Below, in pieces: positions 14,463 through 23,648 of a DNA stretch of 32,318 nucleotides. The first letter of the stretch is position 1. Every line of letters starts with the position of its first letter. Below the pieces are notes generated by a model. The model searched no databases. It saw only the letters and a program-made list of their open reading frames with translations, and had not been told where the DNA came from. The position numbers were made by a program, and so were the translations under genes. Source of the stretch: Polaribacter sp. SA4-10 (GTDB lineage Bacteria > Bacteroidota > Bacteroidia > Flavobacteriales > Flavobacteriaceae); the NCBI GenBank assembly GCA_949519155.1, contig CATIQU010000030.1, positions 1 to 32,318 on the forward strand. The letters are read 5' to 3'.

Positions 14463-15683
14463 GTGAAAAAAACATTCCTCCAAACTTTAGGGCCTGGTTT
14501 ATTATTTGCTGGAGCAGCCATTGGAGTTTCACACTTAGTTCAATCTACAAAAGCAGGGGCAGAATTTGGGTTTGGTTTGTTGTGGGCTTTACTACTAGTA
14601 CATCTTTTTAAATACCCTTTTTTTCAATTTGGCCCTCGATATGCCGCAGCAACTGGAGAAACCTTATTAGAAGGTTATCAAAAATTAGGAAAAGGTGTTT
14701 TAGTTGCTTATTACCTGCTCAATTTCGCAACCATGTTTACCATTCAGGTAACAGTAACTATCGTTACGGCAGGTTTAGCCTCGCAACTTTTTGGGCTCAC
14801 AGATGATTTGGTCGTTTGGTCAACGGTACTCCTTTTAATTAGTATTACACTATTAGTTGTTGGACGTTACAAACTACTAGATAACCTGATGAAGTACATC
14901 ATCATCATACTAACTGTAAGTACAATAATTGCGGTTTCAGTTGCCATTTTTAGTACAAAGGATGCTTTTGAAATCACACAAATACTCCCTTCTGGAACAG
15001 TAGAAATCACTTTTCTTATTGCATTTCTGGGTTGGATGCCGGCGCCATTAGATGTTGCTGTCTGGCATTCTATCTGGTCGATCGAAAAAAGCAAAAACAA
15101 TAACCAAAAGACAACACCAAAAGAAGCGATCCTTGACTTTAATATCGGATATCTTGGAACCCTTTTTTTGGGCGTCTGTTTTGTACTATTGGGTGCATTA
15201 GTCATGCATCAATCGGGAGAAAATTTTTCAGAAAAAGGAGGTAAATTTGCATCTCAATTAATTGACTTATACACTCAAAACCTTGGCGAATTCTTTTATG
15301 TTTTTATTGCCATTGCGGCCTTTACGACCATGTTTAGCACAACACTAACAACTTTAGATGCTTCTCCAAGGGCAATGAAAAAGACAACGGAATTATTATT
15401 TCCGAAAACAACAAAATTGAACTATTGGTTTTGGATTATATTTCTGTCTGTAGGAACATTCTTAATCTTAAAATATGGAATGAGTAATATGGGGTTATTG
15501 GTAAAAATAGCGACGATTCTATCTTTCTTAACTGCGCCTTTTTACGCCATTTTAAACTACCTATTAATCACAGGAAAGCACACACCTAAAGAACACCAAC
15601 CAAATTTTTATTTAAAGGTTTGGAGCATTGTTGGGATTCTATTTTTAGTTGGGTTCAGTATTTGGTTTTTATCAAGTATTTAA
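14463..15683 (+). CDS. Nramp-related transporter without canonical metal-binding motifs
   Basis: This is a 406-residue polytopic inner-membrane protein of about 11 helices, related to the Nramp/SLC11 family. Helix 1 reads LGPGLLFAGAAIGVSHLVQS, so GVSH stands where canonical Nramps have DPGN. Helix 6 reads FLGWMPAPLDVAVWHSIW, so MPAP stands where MPH is expected. The usual Mn/Fe ligands Asp, Asn and (in register) Met are thus altered, and transport of another ion or none is possible. The start is GTG at 14463, one base after the sigma stop; the protein begins with KKTFLQTLGPG. No terminator was found before the lipA promoter. Confidence 0.82.
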   Translation: MKKTFLQTLGPGLLFAGAAIGVSHLVQSTKAGAEFGFGLLWALLLVHLFKYPFFQFGPRYAAATGETLLEGYQKLGKGVLVAYYLLNFATMFTIQVTVTIVTAGLASQLFGLTDDLVVWSTVLLLISITLLVVGRYKLLDNLMKYIIIILTVSTIIAVSVAIFSTKDAFEITQILPSGTVEITFLIAFLGWMPAPLDVAVWHSIWSIEKSKNNNQKTTPKEAILDFNIGYLGTLFLGVCFVLLGALVMHQSGENFSEKGGKFASQLIDLYTQNLGEFFYVFIAIAAFTTMFSTTLTTLDASPRAMKKTTELLFPKTTKLNYWFWIIFLSVGTFLILKYGMSNMGLLVKIATILSFLTAPFYAILNYLLITGKHTPKEHQPNFYLKVWSIVGILFLVGFSIWFLSSI

Positions 15684-15695
15684 AACTTTCCTTTG

Positions 15696-15703
15696 TATCT
15701 TTG
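15696..15703 (+). promoter_or_regulatory. -7 box TATCTTTG for lipA
   Basis: TATCTTTG is an exact TAnnTTTG match, 21 bases upstream of the lipA ATG and just after the end of the Nramp-like gene. Confidence 0.6.
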
Positions 15704-15724
15704 CAAAATCAAATTCAATAGAAA

Positions 15725-16594
15725 ATGGAGACAGCACCAGTAATGCTTCAAGAAAGACTAAAAAAACCGAAATGGTTGCGTGTAAAATTACCCGTTGGTA
15801 AGAAATACACGGAATTAAGAGGGTTGGTAGACAAGTACAAGTTGAATACCATCTGTACCAGTGGAAGCTGTCCAAACATGGGAGAATGTTGGGGAGAAGG
15901 TACTGCAACTTTCATGATTCTTGGAAACATTTGTACCCGTTCTTGTGGGTTCTGTGGTGTAAAAACAGGAAGACCAGAAACGGTGGAATGGGATGAACCC
16001 GAAAAAGTAGCACGTTCCATAAAAATTATGAGCATCAAGCATGCCGTAATTACTTCTGTAGATAGAGACGATTTAAAAGATGGAGGGTCAATTATTTGGG
16101 CCGAGACTGTGGATGCAATCCGTAGAGAAAATCCAACTACTACATTAGAAACATTAATTCCAGATTTTCAAGGAAACACAAAACAAATAGATCGAATCAT
16201 AGCAGTGCATCCTGAAGTGGTTTCTCACAATATGGAAACCGTTAGAAGACTCACGCGCGAAGTTCGAATTCAAGCAAAGTACGATCGAAGCCTAGAAGTT
16301 TTAAGATACTTAAAAGAAAACGGAATGCGAACCAAAACTGGGTTAATGCTAGGTTTGGGTGAAACAGAAGAAGAAGTAATTCAAACCATGAAAGACCTTC
16401 AAGGTGTTGGATTGGATGTATTGACAATTGGTCAATATTTACAGCCTACAAAAAAACATTTACCCCTAAAAGAGTTTGTGACTCCAGAGCAGTTTAAGAA
16501 ATACGAAATCTTAGGTTTAGAAATGGGCTTTATGTATGTAGAAAGCGGCCCTTTAGTTCGCTCATCATACAAAGCACATAAACATGCGAAATGA
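15725..16594 (+). CDS. lipA: lipoyl synthase
   Basis: LipA is a radical SAM enzyme that inserts two sulfurs into protein-bound octanoyl groups to make lipoyl cofactors for pyruvate and 2-oxoglutarate dehydrogenases. The 289 residues contain the auxiliary-cluster motif [12 protein letters not shown] (Cys44, Cys49, Cys55) and the radical SAM motif CTRSCGFC (Cys70, Cys74, Cys77). The C-terminus has the conserved VRSSYKA serine region. ATG 15725 with a -7 box 21 bases upstream. The gene for one lipoyl-dependent complex subunit (lpdA) lies about 5.5 kb away but is not in the same operon. A hairpin terminator follows at 16625. Confidence 0.98.
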   Translation: METAPVMLQERLKKPKWLRVKLPVGKKYTELRGLVDKYKLNTICTSGSCPNMGECWGEGTATFMILGNICTRSCGFCGVKTGRPETVEWDEPEKVARSIKIMSIKHAVITSVDRDDLKDGGSIIWAETVDAIRRENPTTTLETLIPDFQGNTKQIDRIIAVHPEVVSHNMETVRRLTREVRIQAKYDRSLEVLRYLKENGMRTKTGLMLGLGETEEEVIQTMKDLQGVGLDVLTIGQYLQPTKKHLPLKEFVTPEQFKKYEILGLEMGFMYVESGPLVRSSYKAHKHAK

Positions 16595-16624
16595 CTCTTT
16601 GCAAAATTAGCAACCCATAAATAC

Positions 16625-16659
16625 AAAACACGGCACTCTCTTAAGTATCGTGTTTTTTT
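16625..16659 (+). terminator. probable lipA terminator
   Basis: AAAACACG (16625-16632) pairs perfectly with CGTGTTTT (16649-16656) across a 16-base loop, followed by more T. It starts 31 bases after the lipA stop. The stem is fairly weak. Confidence 0.55.
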
Positions 16660-16705
16660 CGTTTAAAATAAAAAAACTCAAAAATATAATTTGGCACAAA
16701 AGTTG

Positions 16706-16748
16706 ATAACTTAGAGATGAGAGATCTCATAAACCTCTTTTAAGTTAT
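16706..16748. other. nested inverted repeat in the lipA/carboxypeptidase intergenic region
   Basis: ATAACTTA (16706-16713) pairs with TAAGTTAT (16741-16748). Inside it GAG pairs with CTC, and ATGAG (16717-16721) pairs with CTCAT (16726-16730) over AGAT. A strong terminator follows about 25 bases later. This could be the body of a small RNA or a decayed terminator. No convincing promoter was seen. Confidence 0.3.
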
Positions 16749-16770
16749 AAATTGTTTGAATTATTTGAGT

Positions 16771-16803
16771 AAAAAAACCATCTCGTTTGAGATGGTTTTT
16801 TTT
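16771..16803. terminator. bidirectional intrinsic terminator
   Basis: AAACCATCTC/GAGATGGTTT with loop GTTT is flanked by seven A and eight T. It lies between convergent lipA and the M14 carboxypeptidase gene and can serve both strands. Confidence 0.85.
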
Positions 16804-16829
16804 ATCTGTAAACAGAAGATAAAACCTCC

Positions 16830-19307
16830 TTATTTTAACGTGTTAGAATTCAACAGAAAAACAGCATTTGCCATAAAAAGCTTTCCGTTTTCCCAAAAAG
16901 ATCGAAATAAGGGATTGTCTACCATATAGACAACACTTCCATTACCGAAAGACTCTTCGCCAAATAAAAGTGATTTTGGAACGTTTTTAACTGCTTCACT
17001 TCCGGCATAACCCGAAACATTTTTTGTGCTTTGATCAAAATAACCAACATTTACGCCTTTCCCTAAATATTGATACGAAGTACCACTTAATTTCAAAGAA
17101 AAATAAGACGTTTTATAACCAAATCCTAAAGGGTGCGTTGTATCAATTGTACTTTTAAAAATACTTCCTGTAATCAAATCTGCAACGCTTTTACGTTCTC
17201 GATCTGCAAAGGGTGTTAAATTATCTACTTCTTCAGTTTCATCTGATTTTTTTTCTTTCAATGAAAAACCCTCTTCATCAGCAAAACTGCGTAACGCATT
17301 TCCAATCGCAATTAGTGTACCTCCAGCGCGCATCCATTTTTTTAGTTTTTCTAGCATTGATTTATTTAAAGCATCACGATAAGACCCGCTTGGTAATATA
17401 ATGACGTCATAGGAATGCAAAGTAACATCGCTAAAATAGTCCGCATTGATATTTGTAATTGGATAATGTAATTGAGTTTCAAAATAGTGCCAAACTTCCC
17501 CAAAACTTAAAGAAGAAGTTGCATCTCCTGAAAGAACAGCAATCTTTTGTTTGTTGATTGGCTTTACAGAATAGGAACCAAAATCAACACCCGAGTCAGA
17601 AAAACCAGTAGAAACTGATGTTAAGGAACGTTGATGCTTGTTTGCAATTGCTATTAATTTAGAATCAAATTCAGCATTCCGATTGTCATTTCTTAAAATG
17701 ATAAGAGCTCCTCTTTCAAAAGATTTTCCTTCAATAGAAAATATCTTCTCACTAAACCGAGGTACAATGTTATCTTGAAATAACGCACATAAGAAGGTAG
17801 CATCCTCTAAACTATTCCATTTAGAGATATAAGCGTAAGCCCCCACAGCAACAGAGTTGATGAGTGTGTTTTCTTTAACAGTATTTAATGAACGTAATTT
17901 GTTTTTAGAAGCAATCGCTTCAAAACCATGCGCATACGGCAAAGACCAAGCGGTAATGTCATAGGTTAAAGAATCTGCTAATTTTGCTTTTGGTTCAAAC
18001 AAAACCTTCACCATTTTACCTTTGGGTTGGTCCGTATGAATGATAAGATCAGAAGAAGTCAAATCCATTTTACCTTCTTCTTGAGTAGAATAGAGATATC
18101 CTTTTGCCGTTCCTTTTTTAGCGGATTGATAATCAATTTGGTGTTTGTCTAACAACTTTTTTAAACGATTCATTTTATCGTTACTCTCATTTTTTAAGAC
18201 ATAACTCTTGTATTTTAAATCCGAATTATCAAAGAATTTTGTAAACTCAACATTTAATTTAGTCGCATTATTAGAAGAAATTTACACCGTAGACAAACCA
18301 GTTGTCATATGATGAATCGCTCTATCTTTCAGAGTCAAAACCTCCCCTTCATTGGTTTGGATCCCTAATCCAGCACGCCCATGTCCCGCCTGTTCATAGG
18401 TCATTCCAATAGCCCCCATATAGGTTGGATAGGTATCTCCATAACTTGGATAAAGTAAATCAAAACTCTCTCTGGTAAAATACAACCACCCTGCTTTATC
18501 AAAATATTTTGCATGATTTTTTCCGATTTGAGTTTGAAAATCACGTTGCCAGTCAGAAATTACTTCGTGAAAAGGTTCTGCTGCGGGTGCAAAATAATAC
18601 GGATTATTAATTCCTTGTTCATGAAAATCTACATGAATGTGAGGCAACCATTTGTTATAAATAGCAATTCTTTGTGAAGATTCTACCTGAGTTGCCCAAG
18701 CCCAATCTCTATTTAAATCAAACAAATAGTGGTTTGGTCTTCCAGAAGGCCAAGGTTCTACATGCTCATTCGCATTCTGATCAACGGTATATGGAGTGCT
18801 TTTTACCTGATTGAACCAGTTCACATAACGATCGCGTCCATCTGGGTTAATACAAGGATCCATAATTACAATCGTATTTTCTAACCAATCTTTTTTATTC
18901 GTAATCAATTCATACAAAGTGAGCATCGCAGCTTCAGTACTCGAAGCTTCATTTCCATGAACGTTATAGCTTAACCAAACAATTGCTTTATTATTAACCG
19001 CACTCCCTTTGATAATCCCAGTTTGAGAAAGATTGTCTTTTCGAATTGCATCTAAATTGTCAATATTCTCCTTGGAAGAAATATAACTCACACAGAGTGA
19101 TCTGTGCTCGTTTGTCTCTCCATATTTTTCCAATTTCACATTGGAAGCAGTACTACTAACATATTTAAAATAATCCACAACTTTATGATGTCTTGTAAAA
19201 CGAGAACCAATTTCGTAGCCTAAAAATTCAGCAGGAGATAGGATTGTTTGAGAAAAAGTAGTCCCAAAACTTAAAAAAGCAAGTATAAAAAATAATTTAA
19301 TTTTCAT
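16830..19307 (-). pseudogene. secreted M14-family zinc carboxypeptidase interrupted by an in-frame TAA
   Basis: The frame from ATG 19307 to 16830 is continuous over 825 codons except for one TAA at 18284-18282. The N-terminal 341 residues hold a signal peptide (MKIKLFFILAFLSFGTTFSQ) and the M14 catalytic domain: zinc motif HGNE (about 117-120), NPDGRDRY, DLNRDW, HVDFHEQG and the catalytic-glutamate region GMTYEQAG. After the stop the same frame continues SSNNATKLNVEFTKFF into a 480-residue C-terminal part with a ThuA/GATase-like stretch (VIILPSGSYRDAL, RAGGTLIAIG). The TAA probably replaced GAA (Glu), giving STVE-ISSNN. The short product still has the catalytic domain and may be active. The distal half would need ATG 18173 and would lack a signal peptide. 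Confidence 0.85.
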
Positions 19308-19327
19308 GTAACGGTATGTTTGATTCT

Positions 19328-19335
19328 CAAATGTA
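19328..19335 (-). promoter_or_regulatory. -7 box TACATTTG for the M14 carboxypeptidase
   Basis: The minus strand reads TACATTTG (TAnnTTTG), 20 bases upstream of the ATG at 19307. It decides against the longer reading frame that would begin at 19340, upstream of this box. Confidence 0.55.
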
Positions 19336-19513
19336 AGCATTTTCCCATTTTAATATATCCAACTCGAAAAGGTTTCTTAGCAATTAAAGGTTAGAATCAG
19401 AATTCACTTCGTCCAACCATCAAAATAGTGTATTTTTATCAAAAATTAAGAGGAAAGATAGTTTGCAGCCCAAAACCTTCCTTTTCTATTAAAACGATTC
19501 ACAAATTACAACT

Positions 19514-21106
19514 ATGAAAGTAGCACAACTTCCTTTCGAGAAGACAGGTTTTTTCTCAAAAACAATGCTTGATTATCTAGCACAGAAAGAAAGTATACAG
19601 CCGTTTTATGATAATTACCCAAACATCGTCGGATTTAAAAATCAATTAGACGAAAAAGAAAAATCGTTCAAACTTCAATCTAGAAACATTTTATCGGAAT
19701 CACTAGAAAAACAATACGAAAGTTTTGATCTTTCGGAAGCAACACAAAATAACATTGCCTTATTAAAACAAAAAAACACCTTTACGGTGACTACGGGACA
19801 TCAATTAAATTTATTTACGGGTCCACTGTATTTCATATATAAAATATTTTCAACCATTAATCTGGCAGAAGCGTTATCTGAGAAGTTTCCAACCAAAAAT
19901 ATTGTACCCGTTTATTGGATGGCAACAGAAGATCATGATTTTGAAGAAATAAATTTCTTTAATTTTCAAGAAAAAAAAGTACAATGGAGTCGAGAATCTG
20001 GTGGGGCTGTCGGACGATTTTCGACAGAGGGCTTAGAGGCTGTTTTTAATGAGTTTTCGTCTCATTTAGGAAATTCAAAAAATGCAAACGAATTAAAAGT
20101 ATTGTTTTCTAAAGGATATTTAGAACATACAACTTTGGCGGGTGCTACACGATATATTGCCAATGAATTGTTTAAAGAATACGGTTTAGTAATTGTTGAT
20201 GGTGATGACGTTGCGTTAAAACAATTACTATCTCCAATTGTAAAAGATGAATTAGAAAATGAAACCTCATTTCATGCCGTTTCTAAAACGATTTTAGCCT
20301 TAGATAAAAATTATAAAGTACAAGTAAATCCGAGAGTCATTAATTTATTTTATTTGAGTGATAATTCTCGTGAACGCATTCTTTTTGAAAATGGCATCTA
20401 TAAAATAAACAATACGGATCGCACATTTTCTAAAGAAGAGATTTTAAAGGAAGTAGATGAAAATCCATTGGCTTTTTCACCAAATGTGATTGTACGCCCC
20501 CTTTACCAAGAAGTGGTTTTACCAAATCTGTGCTATATTGGCGGAGGCGGAGAAATTGCCTATTGGCTTGAGTTGAAAAACTATTTTGAAAAAGTGAACG
20601 TACCGTTTCCGATCCTATTATTAAGAAACTCTGTACAAATTGTATCTGAAAAACAACAAAAAAAGTTAACAAACTTAAAAATATCTTACCAAGATCTCTT
20701 TTTAAAACAGCAAGATTTGTTGTCAAAAAAAATTCTAGAAAATACAGCCATTGAAATCGATTTCAACCATAAGATTGATGCTCTAAAAAACCAATTTTCA
20801 GAACTAAAAGAAGTAGCTAAGAAAACGGATATTTCATTTATTGGAGCCGTAAACGCACAAGAAAAAAAACAAGTTAAAGGCTTAGAAAATCTTCAAAAAA
20901 GATTATTAAGAGCAGAAAAAAGAAGACAGAAAGAGTTGGTAGAACGCATTACAACATTGCAAAACCAACTCCTCCCAAACCAAAGTTTGGAAGAACGTCA
21001 GCGAAACTTTTCTGACTATTATTTAGCATACGGACTTGAATTTTTAGATACTTTAAAAAGAGAACTAAAACCACTCGCACTCCAATTTACAATCATAGAA
21101 CTATAA
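19514..21106 (+). CDS. bshC: bacillithiol biosynthesis cysteine-adding enzyme BshC
   Basis: BshC catalyses the last step of bacillithiol synthesis, adding cysteine to glucosaminyl-malate. The 530 residues match the family in length and order: N-terminal QLPFEKTGFFSKTMLDYLAQ, the nucleotide-binding-like TGHQLNLFTGPLYFIYK, then PVYWMATEDHDFEEINFF and the C-terminal coiled-coil region (KKQVKGLENLQKRLLRAEK). This implies that the organism makes bacillithiol as its low-molecular-weight thiol. bshA and bshB are not in the window. ATG 19514. The stop overlaps the ATG of rlmF by one base (TAATG), so the two are coupled. Confidence 0.95.
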   Translation: MKVAQLPFEKTGFFSKTMLDYLAQKESIQPFYDNYPNIVGFKNQLDEKEKSFKLQSRNILSESLEKQYESFDLSEATQNNIALLKQKNTFTVTTGHQLNLFTGPLYFIYKIFSTINLAEALSEKFPTKNIVPVYWMATEDHDFEEINFFNFQEKKVQWSRESGGAVGRFSTEGLEAVFNEFSSHLGNSKNANELKVLFSKGYLEHTTLAGATRYIANELFKEYGLVIVDGDDVALKQLLSPIVKDELENETSFHAVSKTILALDKNYKVQVNPRVINLFYLSDNSRERILFENGIYKINNTDRTFSKEEILKEVDENPLAFSPNVIVRPLYQEVVLPNLCYIGGGGEIAYWLELKNYFEKVNVPFPILLLRNSVQIVSEKQQKKLTNLKISYQDLFLKQQDLLSKKILENTAIEIDFNHKIDALKNQFSELKEVAKKTDISFIGAVNAQEKKQVKGLENLQKRLLRAEKRRQKELVERITTLQNQLLPNQSLEERQRNFSDYYLAYGLEFLDTLKRELKPLALQFTIIEL

Positions 21107-21966
21107 TGAGCCAAAAAGACAAAGGACTTCACCCAAATAACAAATTCAATACCTCATACGATTTTGATGATTTAATCATTAAAAACCCAGCCTTAAAAGA
21201 ATTTGTTGCAGAAAATAAATACGGAAGTATTACCATCGATTTTTCAAATCCGATTGCAGTAAAAGAACTCAATAAAGCATTGCTTTTTACCTTTGACAAA
21301 ATAGCTCTTTGGAATTTTCCAGACAAGAATTTATGCCCACCAATTCCAGGACGTTTGGATTACATTCATCATTTAGCCGATTTACTTTCCACCGAAGAAG
21401 ATGTTAAAATATTAGATATTGGAACAGGTGCAACATGTATCTACCCTTTATTGGGAGTTGCCGCATACAATTGGAATTTTGTTGCTGTAGATATCGACCT
21501 AGATTCTTTAGATACTGCACAAGACATTATTGATGATAATAATTTAGATGCCCATATTAAATTACGACAACAGTTGGATGAAAATCAAATTTTAAAAGGC
21601 ATTTTAGAAGACGATGATTCCTTTTCCGCAGTCATGTGTAATCCGCCCTTTTACAAATCGGCAGAGGAAGCACAAGGCGCTAACAAAAGAAAAAACAAAA
21701 ACTTAGGAAATAGCGCAGTCAGAAATTTCTCTGGAAACAACAATGAGTTGTGGTATGTAGGGGGCGAAAAAGCTTTCTTGCACAACTATTTATATGAAAG
21801 TTCTTTGTACAAAGACAAAAGTACCTGGTTTACAAGTTTGGTTTCTAAAAAGGAGAATGTAGAGAGTATGGAGAAATCTTCTAAAAAATTAGGCGCAACT
21901 GCATTTAAAGTAATCCCAATGAGTCAAGGAAATAAAGTAACTCGAATTGTTTGTTGGAAATATTAG
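21106..21966 (+). CDS. rlmF: 23S rRNA (adenine(1618)-N(6))-methyltransferase
   Basis: RlmF methylates A1618 of 23S rRNA with S-adenosylmethionine. The 286 residues start with KGLHPNNKFNTSYDFDDLI, a family signature. They contain CPPIPGRLDYIHHLADLL, the SAM-binding motif ILDIGTGATCIYPLLG, the acidic loop VAVDIDLDSL and the catalytic motif CNPPFYKS. The enzyme is cytosolic. It is translationally coupled to bshC by a one-base overlap, although the two functions are unrelated. A strong bidirectional terminator follows at 22002. Confidence 0.95.
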   Translation: MSQKDKGLHPNNKFNTSYDFDDLIIKNPALKEFVAENKYGSITIDFSNPIAVKELNKALLFTFDKIALWNFPDKNLCPPIPGRLDYIHHLADLLSTEEDVKILDIGTGATCIYPLLGVAAYNWNFVAVDIDLDSLDTAQDIIDDNNLDAHIKLRQQLDENQILKGILEDDDSFSAVMCNPPFYKSAEEAQGANKRKNKNLGNSAVRNFSGNNNELWYVGGEKAFLHNYLYESSLYKDKSTWFTSLVSKKENVESMEKSSKKLGATAFKVIPMSQGNKVTRIVCWKY

Positions 21967-22001
21967 AAAATAGGAGTTATTAGCTCCAAAAGTTAAACAA
22001 T

Positions 22002-22032
22002 AAAAAAACCGAAGCGATGTGCTTCGGTTTTT
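22002..22032. terminator. bidirectional intrinsic terminator
   Basis: AAAAACCGAAGC/GCTTCGGTTTTT with loop GATGT lies between the convergent rlmF and lpdA genes. A and T runs flank both sides. Confidence 0.88.
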
Positions 22033-22075
22033 ACTTTTTATATTATGATTTCAGTCTACATAGAGACCTGAAAAA

Positions 22076-23464
22076 TTACAAGTGTATTACTTCATCATAC
22101 GCATCTGCCACAGCTTCCATCACCGCTTCACTCATGGTTGGGTGCGGGTGAATTGTTTTTAAAACTTCATGCCCAGTGGTTTCTAATTTACGTCCTAAAA
22201 CTGCTTCCGCAATCATATCCGTAACACCAGCACCAATCATATGGCATCCTAACCATTCGCCATATTTTGCGTCAAAAATCACCTTTACAAACCCCTCAGT
22301 AGTTCCAGCAGCAGTTGCTTTTCCAGAAGCAGAAAAAGGAAATTTCCCTACTTTTAAATCATAACCCGCTTCTCTTGCTTTGGCTTCCGTCATTCCAACA
22401 GAGGCAATTTCAGGAGTTGCATAGGTACAACCAGGAACGTTTCCATAATCAATTGGTTCAGTATGCAATCCAGCTAACTTCTCAACACAAGTAATTCCTT
22501 CCGCAGAAGCGACATGTGCCAATGCTTGTCCAGGAACCACATCACCGATAGCATAATAACCAGGAATGTTTGTTTGGTAAAAATCGTTTACTAGTATTTT
22601 ATCTCGGTCTACGATAATACCAACACCCTCCAAACCGATATTTTCGATATTCGATTTAATTCCAACAGCCGAGAGTAAAACATCTGCGTGTAAAGTTTCT
22701 TCCCCTTTTTTTGTTTTAACCGTTGCAACCACTCCCTCACCAGAAGTATCAACAGCCTCAACAGAAGAATTCGTCATTACTTTAATCCCCGCTTTTTTAA
22801 TAGAACGCTCAAATTGTTTAGAAATATCAATATCTTCAACAGGCACTACATTGGGCATAAATTCTACAATCGTAACATCTGTTCCCATTGCATTATAAAA
22901 ATGTGCAAACTCAACACCAATCGCTCCAGAACCAACAACAATCATTGATTTTGGTTGAGTTGGTAAAGTCATCGCTTTTCGGTAGCCAATTACTTTTACA
23001 CCATCTTGTGGCAAGTTTGGCAATTCACGAGAACGTGCACCTGTTGCAATAATAATATTGTCGGCACTATATTCCGTTACCGTACCATCTTCAGCAGTAA
23101 CGTCTACTTTTTTACCTGTTTTAATTTTTCCAAAACCGTCAATAATGTCGATTTTATTTTTCTTCATTAAAAAGGCAACTCCTTTGCTCATTCCATCTGC
23201 AACACCACGACTTCTTTTAATAACCGCATTAAAATCTTTATCTATTGCCTCCGCTTTTAGACCATAGTCATCAACATGTTTTAAATAATCATACACTTGT
23301 GCAGATTTCAACAATGCTTTCGTTGGAATACATCCCCAGTTTAAGCAAATTCCACCCAAAGATTCTTTCTCTACAATGGCAACTTTAAAGCCTAATTGAG
23401 AAGCTCTAATTCCGGTTACGTATCCTCCAGGTCCACTTCCGATAATGATGATGTCGTATTTCAT
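22076..23464 (-). CDS. lpdA: dihydrolipoyl dehydrogenase (E3)
   Basis: This FAD enzyme reoxidises dihydrolipoyl groups of the pyruvate and 2-oxoglutarate dehydrogenase complexes and the glycine cleavage system, using NAD. The 462 residues show the FAD motif IIGSGPGGYVTGIRA (8-22), the redox disulfide GGICLNWGCIPTK (Cys40, Cys45), the NAD motif VVGSGAIGVEFA, FAD-binding YAIGDVVPG and the active-site His-Glu pair in HPHPTMSEAVMEA. ATG 23464. It is a standalone gene. A structured repeat element lies upstream between it and argS. Confidence 0.97.
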   Translation of the reverse strand: MKYDIIIIGSGPGGYVTGIRASQLGFKVAIVEKESLGGICLNWGCIPTKALLKSAQVYDYLKHVDDYGLKAEAIDKDFNAVIKRSRGVADGMSKGVAFLMKKNKIDIIDGFGKIKTGKKVDVTAEDGTVTEYSADNIIIATGARSRELPNLPQDGVKVIGYRKAMTLPTQPKSMIVVGSGAIGVEFAHFYNAMGTDVTIVEFMPNVVPVEDIDISKQFERSIKKAGIKVMTNSSVEAVDTSGEGVVATVKTKKGEETLHADVLLSAVGIKSNIENIGLEGVGIIVDRDKILVNDFYQTNIPGYYAIGDVVPGQALAHVASAEGITCVEKLAGLHTEPIDYGNVPGCTYATPEIASVGMTEAKAREAGYDLKVGKFPFSASGKATAAGTTEGFVKVIFDAKYGEWLGCHMIGAGVTDMIAEAVLGRKLETTGHEVLKTIHPHPTMSEAVMEAVADAYDEVIHL

Positions 23465-23487
23465 AATTGTGTATTTATTTTATTTGG

Positions 23488-23557
23488 GCGTTTATACAGG
23501 CTTTCCGTTATATCTTTTTATGAAAAATAAAAAGGATGTCACTTCAATCCTTAACGC
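23488..23557 (-). ncRNA. conserved flavobacterial intergenic RNA-like element, copy 1
   Basis: The minus strand begins GCGTTAAGGATTGAAGTG and includes GATATAACGGAAAGCC, ending TAAACGC. The ends pair (GCGTT/AACGC), and CTTTTTA pairs with TAAAAAG inside. The opening block and GAAAGC are shared with the element at 29646. I recall many such elements in flavobacterial genomes, resembling the flavo-1 candidate RNA. The name is from memory and uncertain. It lies 3' of argS and 5' of lpdA in gene orientation. Confidence 0.6.
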
Positions 23558-23648
23558 TGGCTAATTTACTAATTTTTATTATTTACTAAAACTATCTTTT
23601 CTTTTTTCAAACAGTACGCTACGTCCATAAAAAGTAGTTTTATATTTT

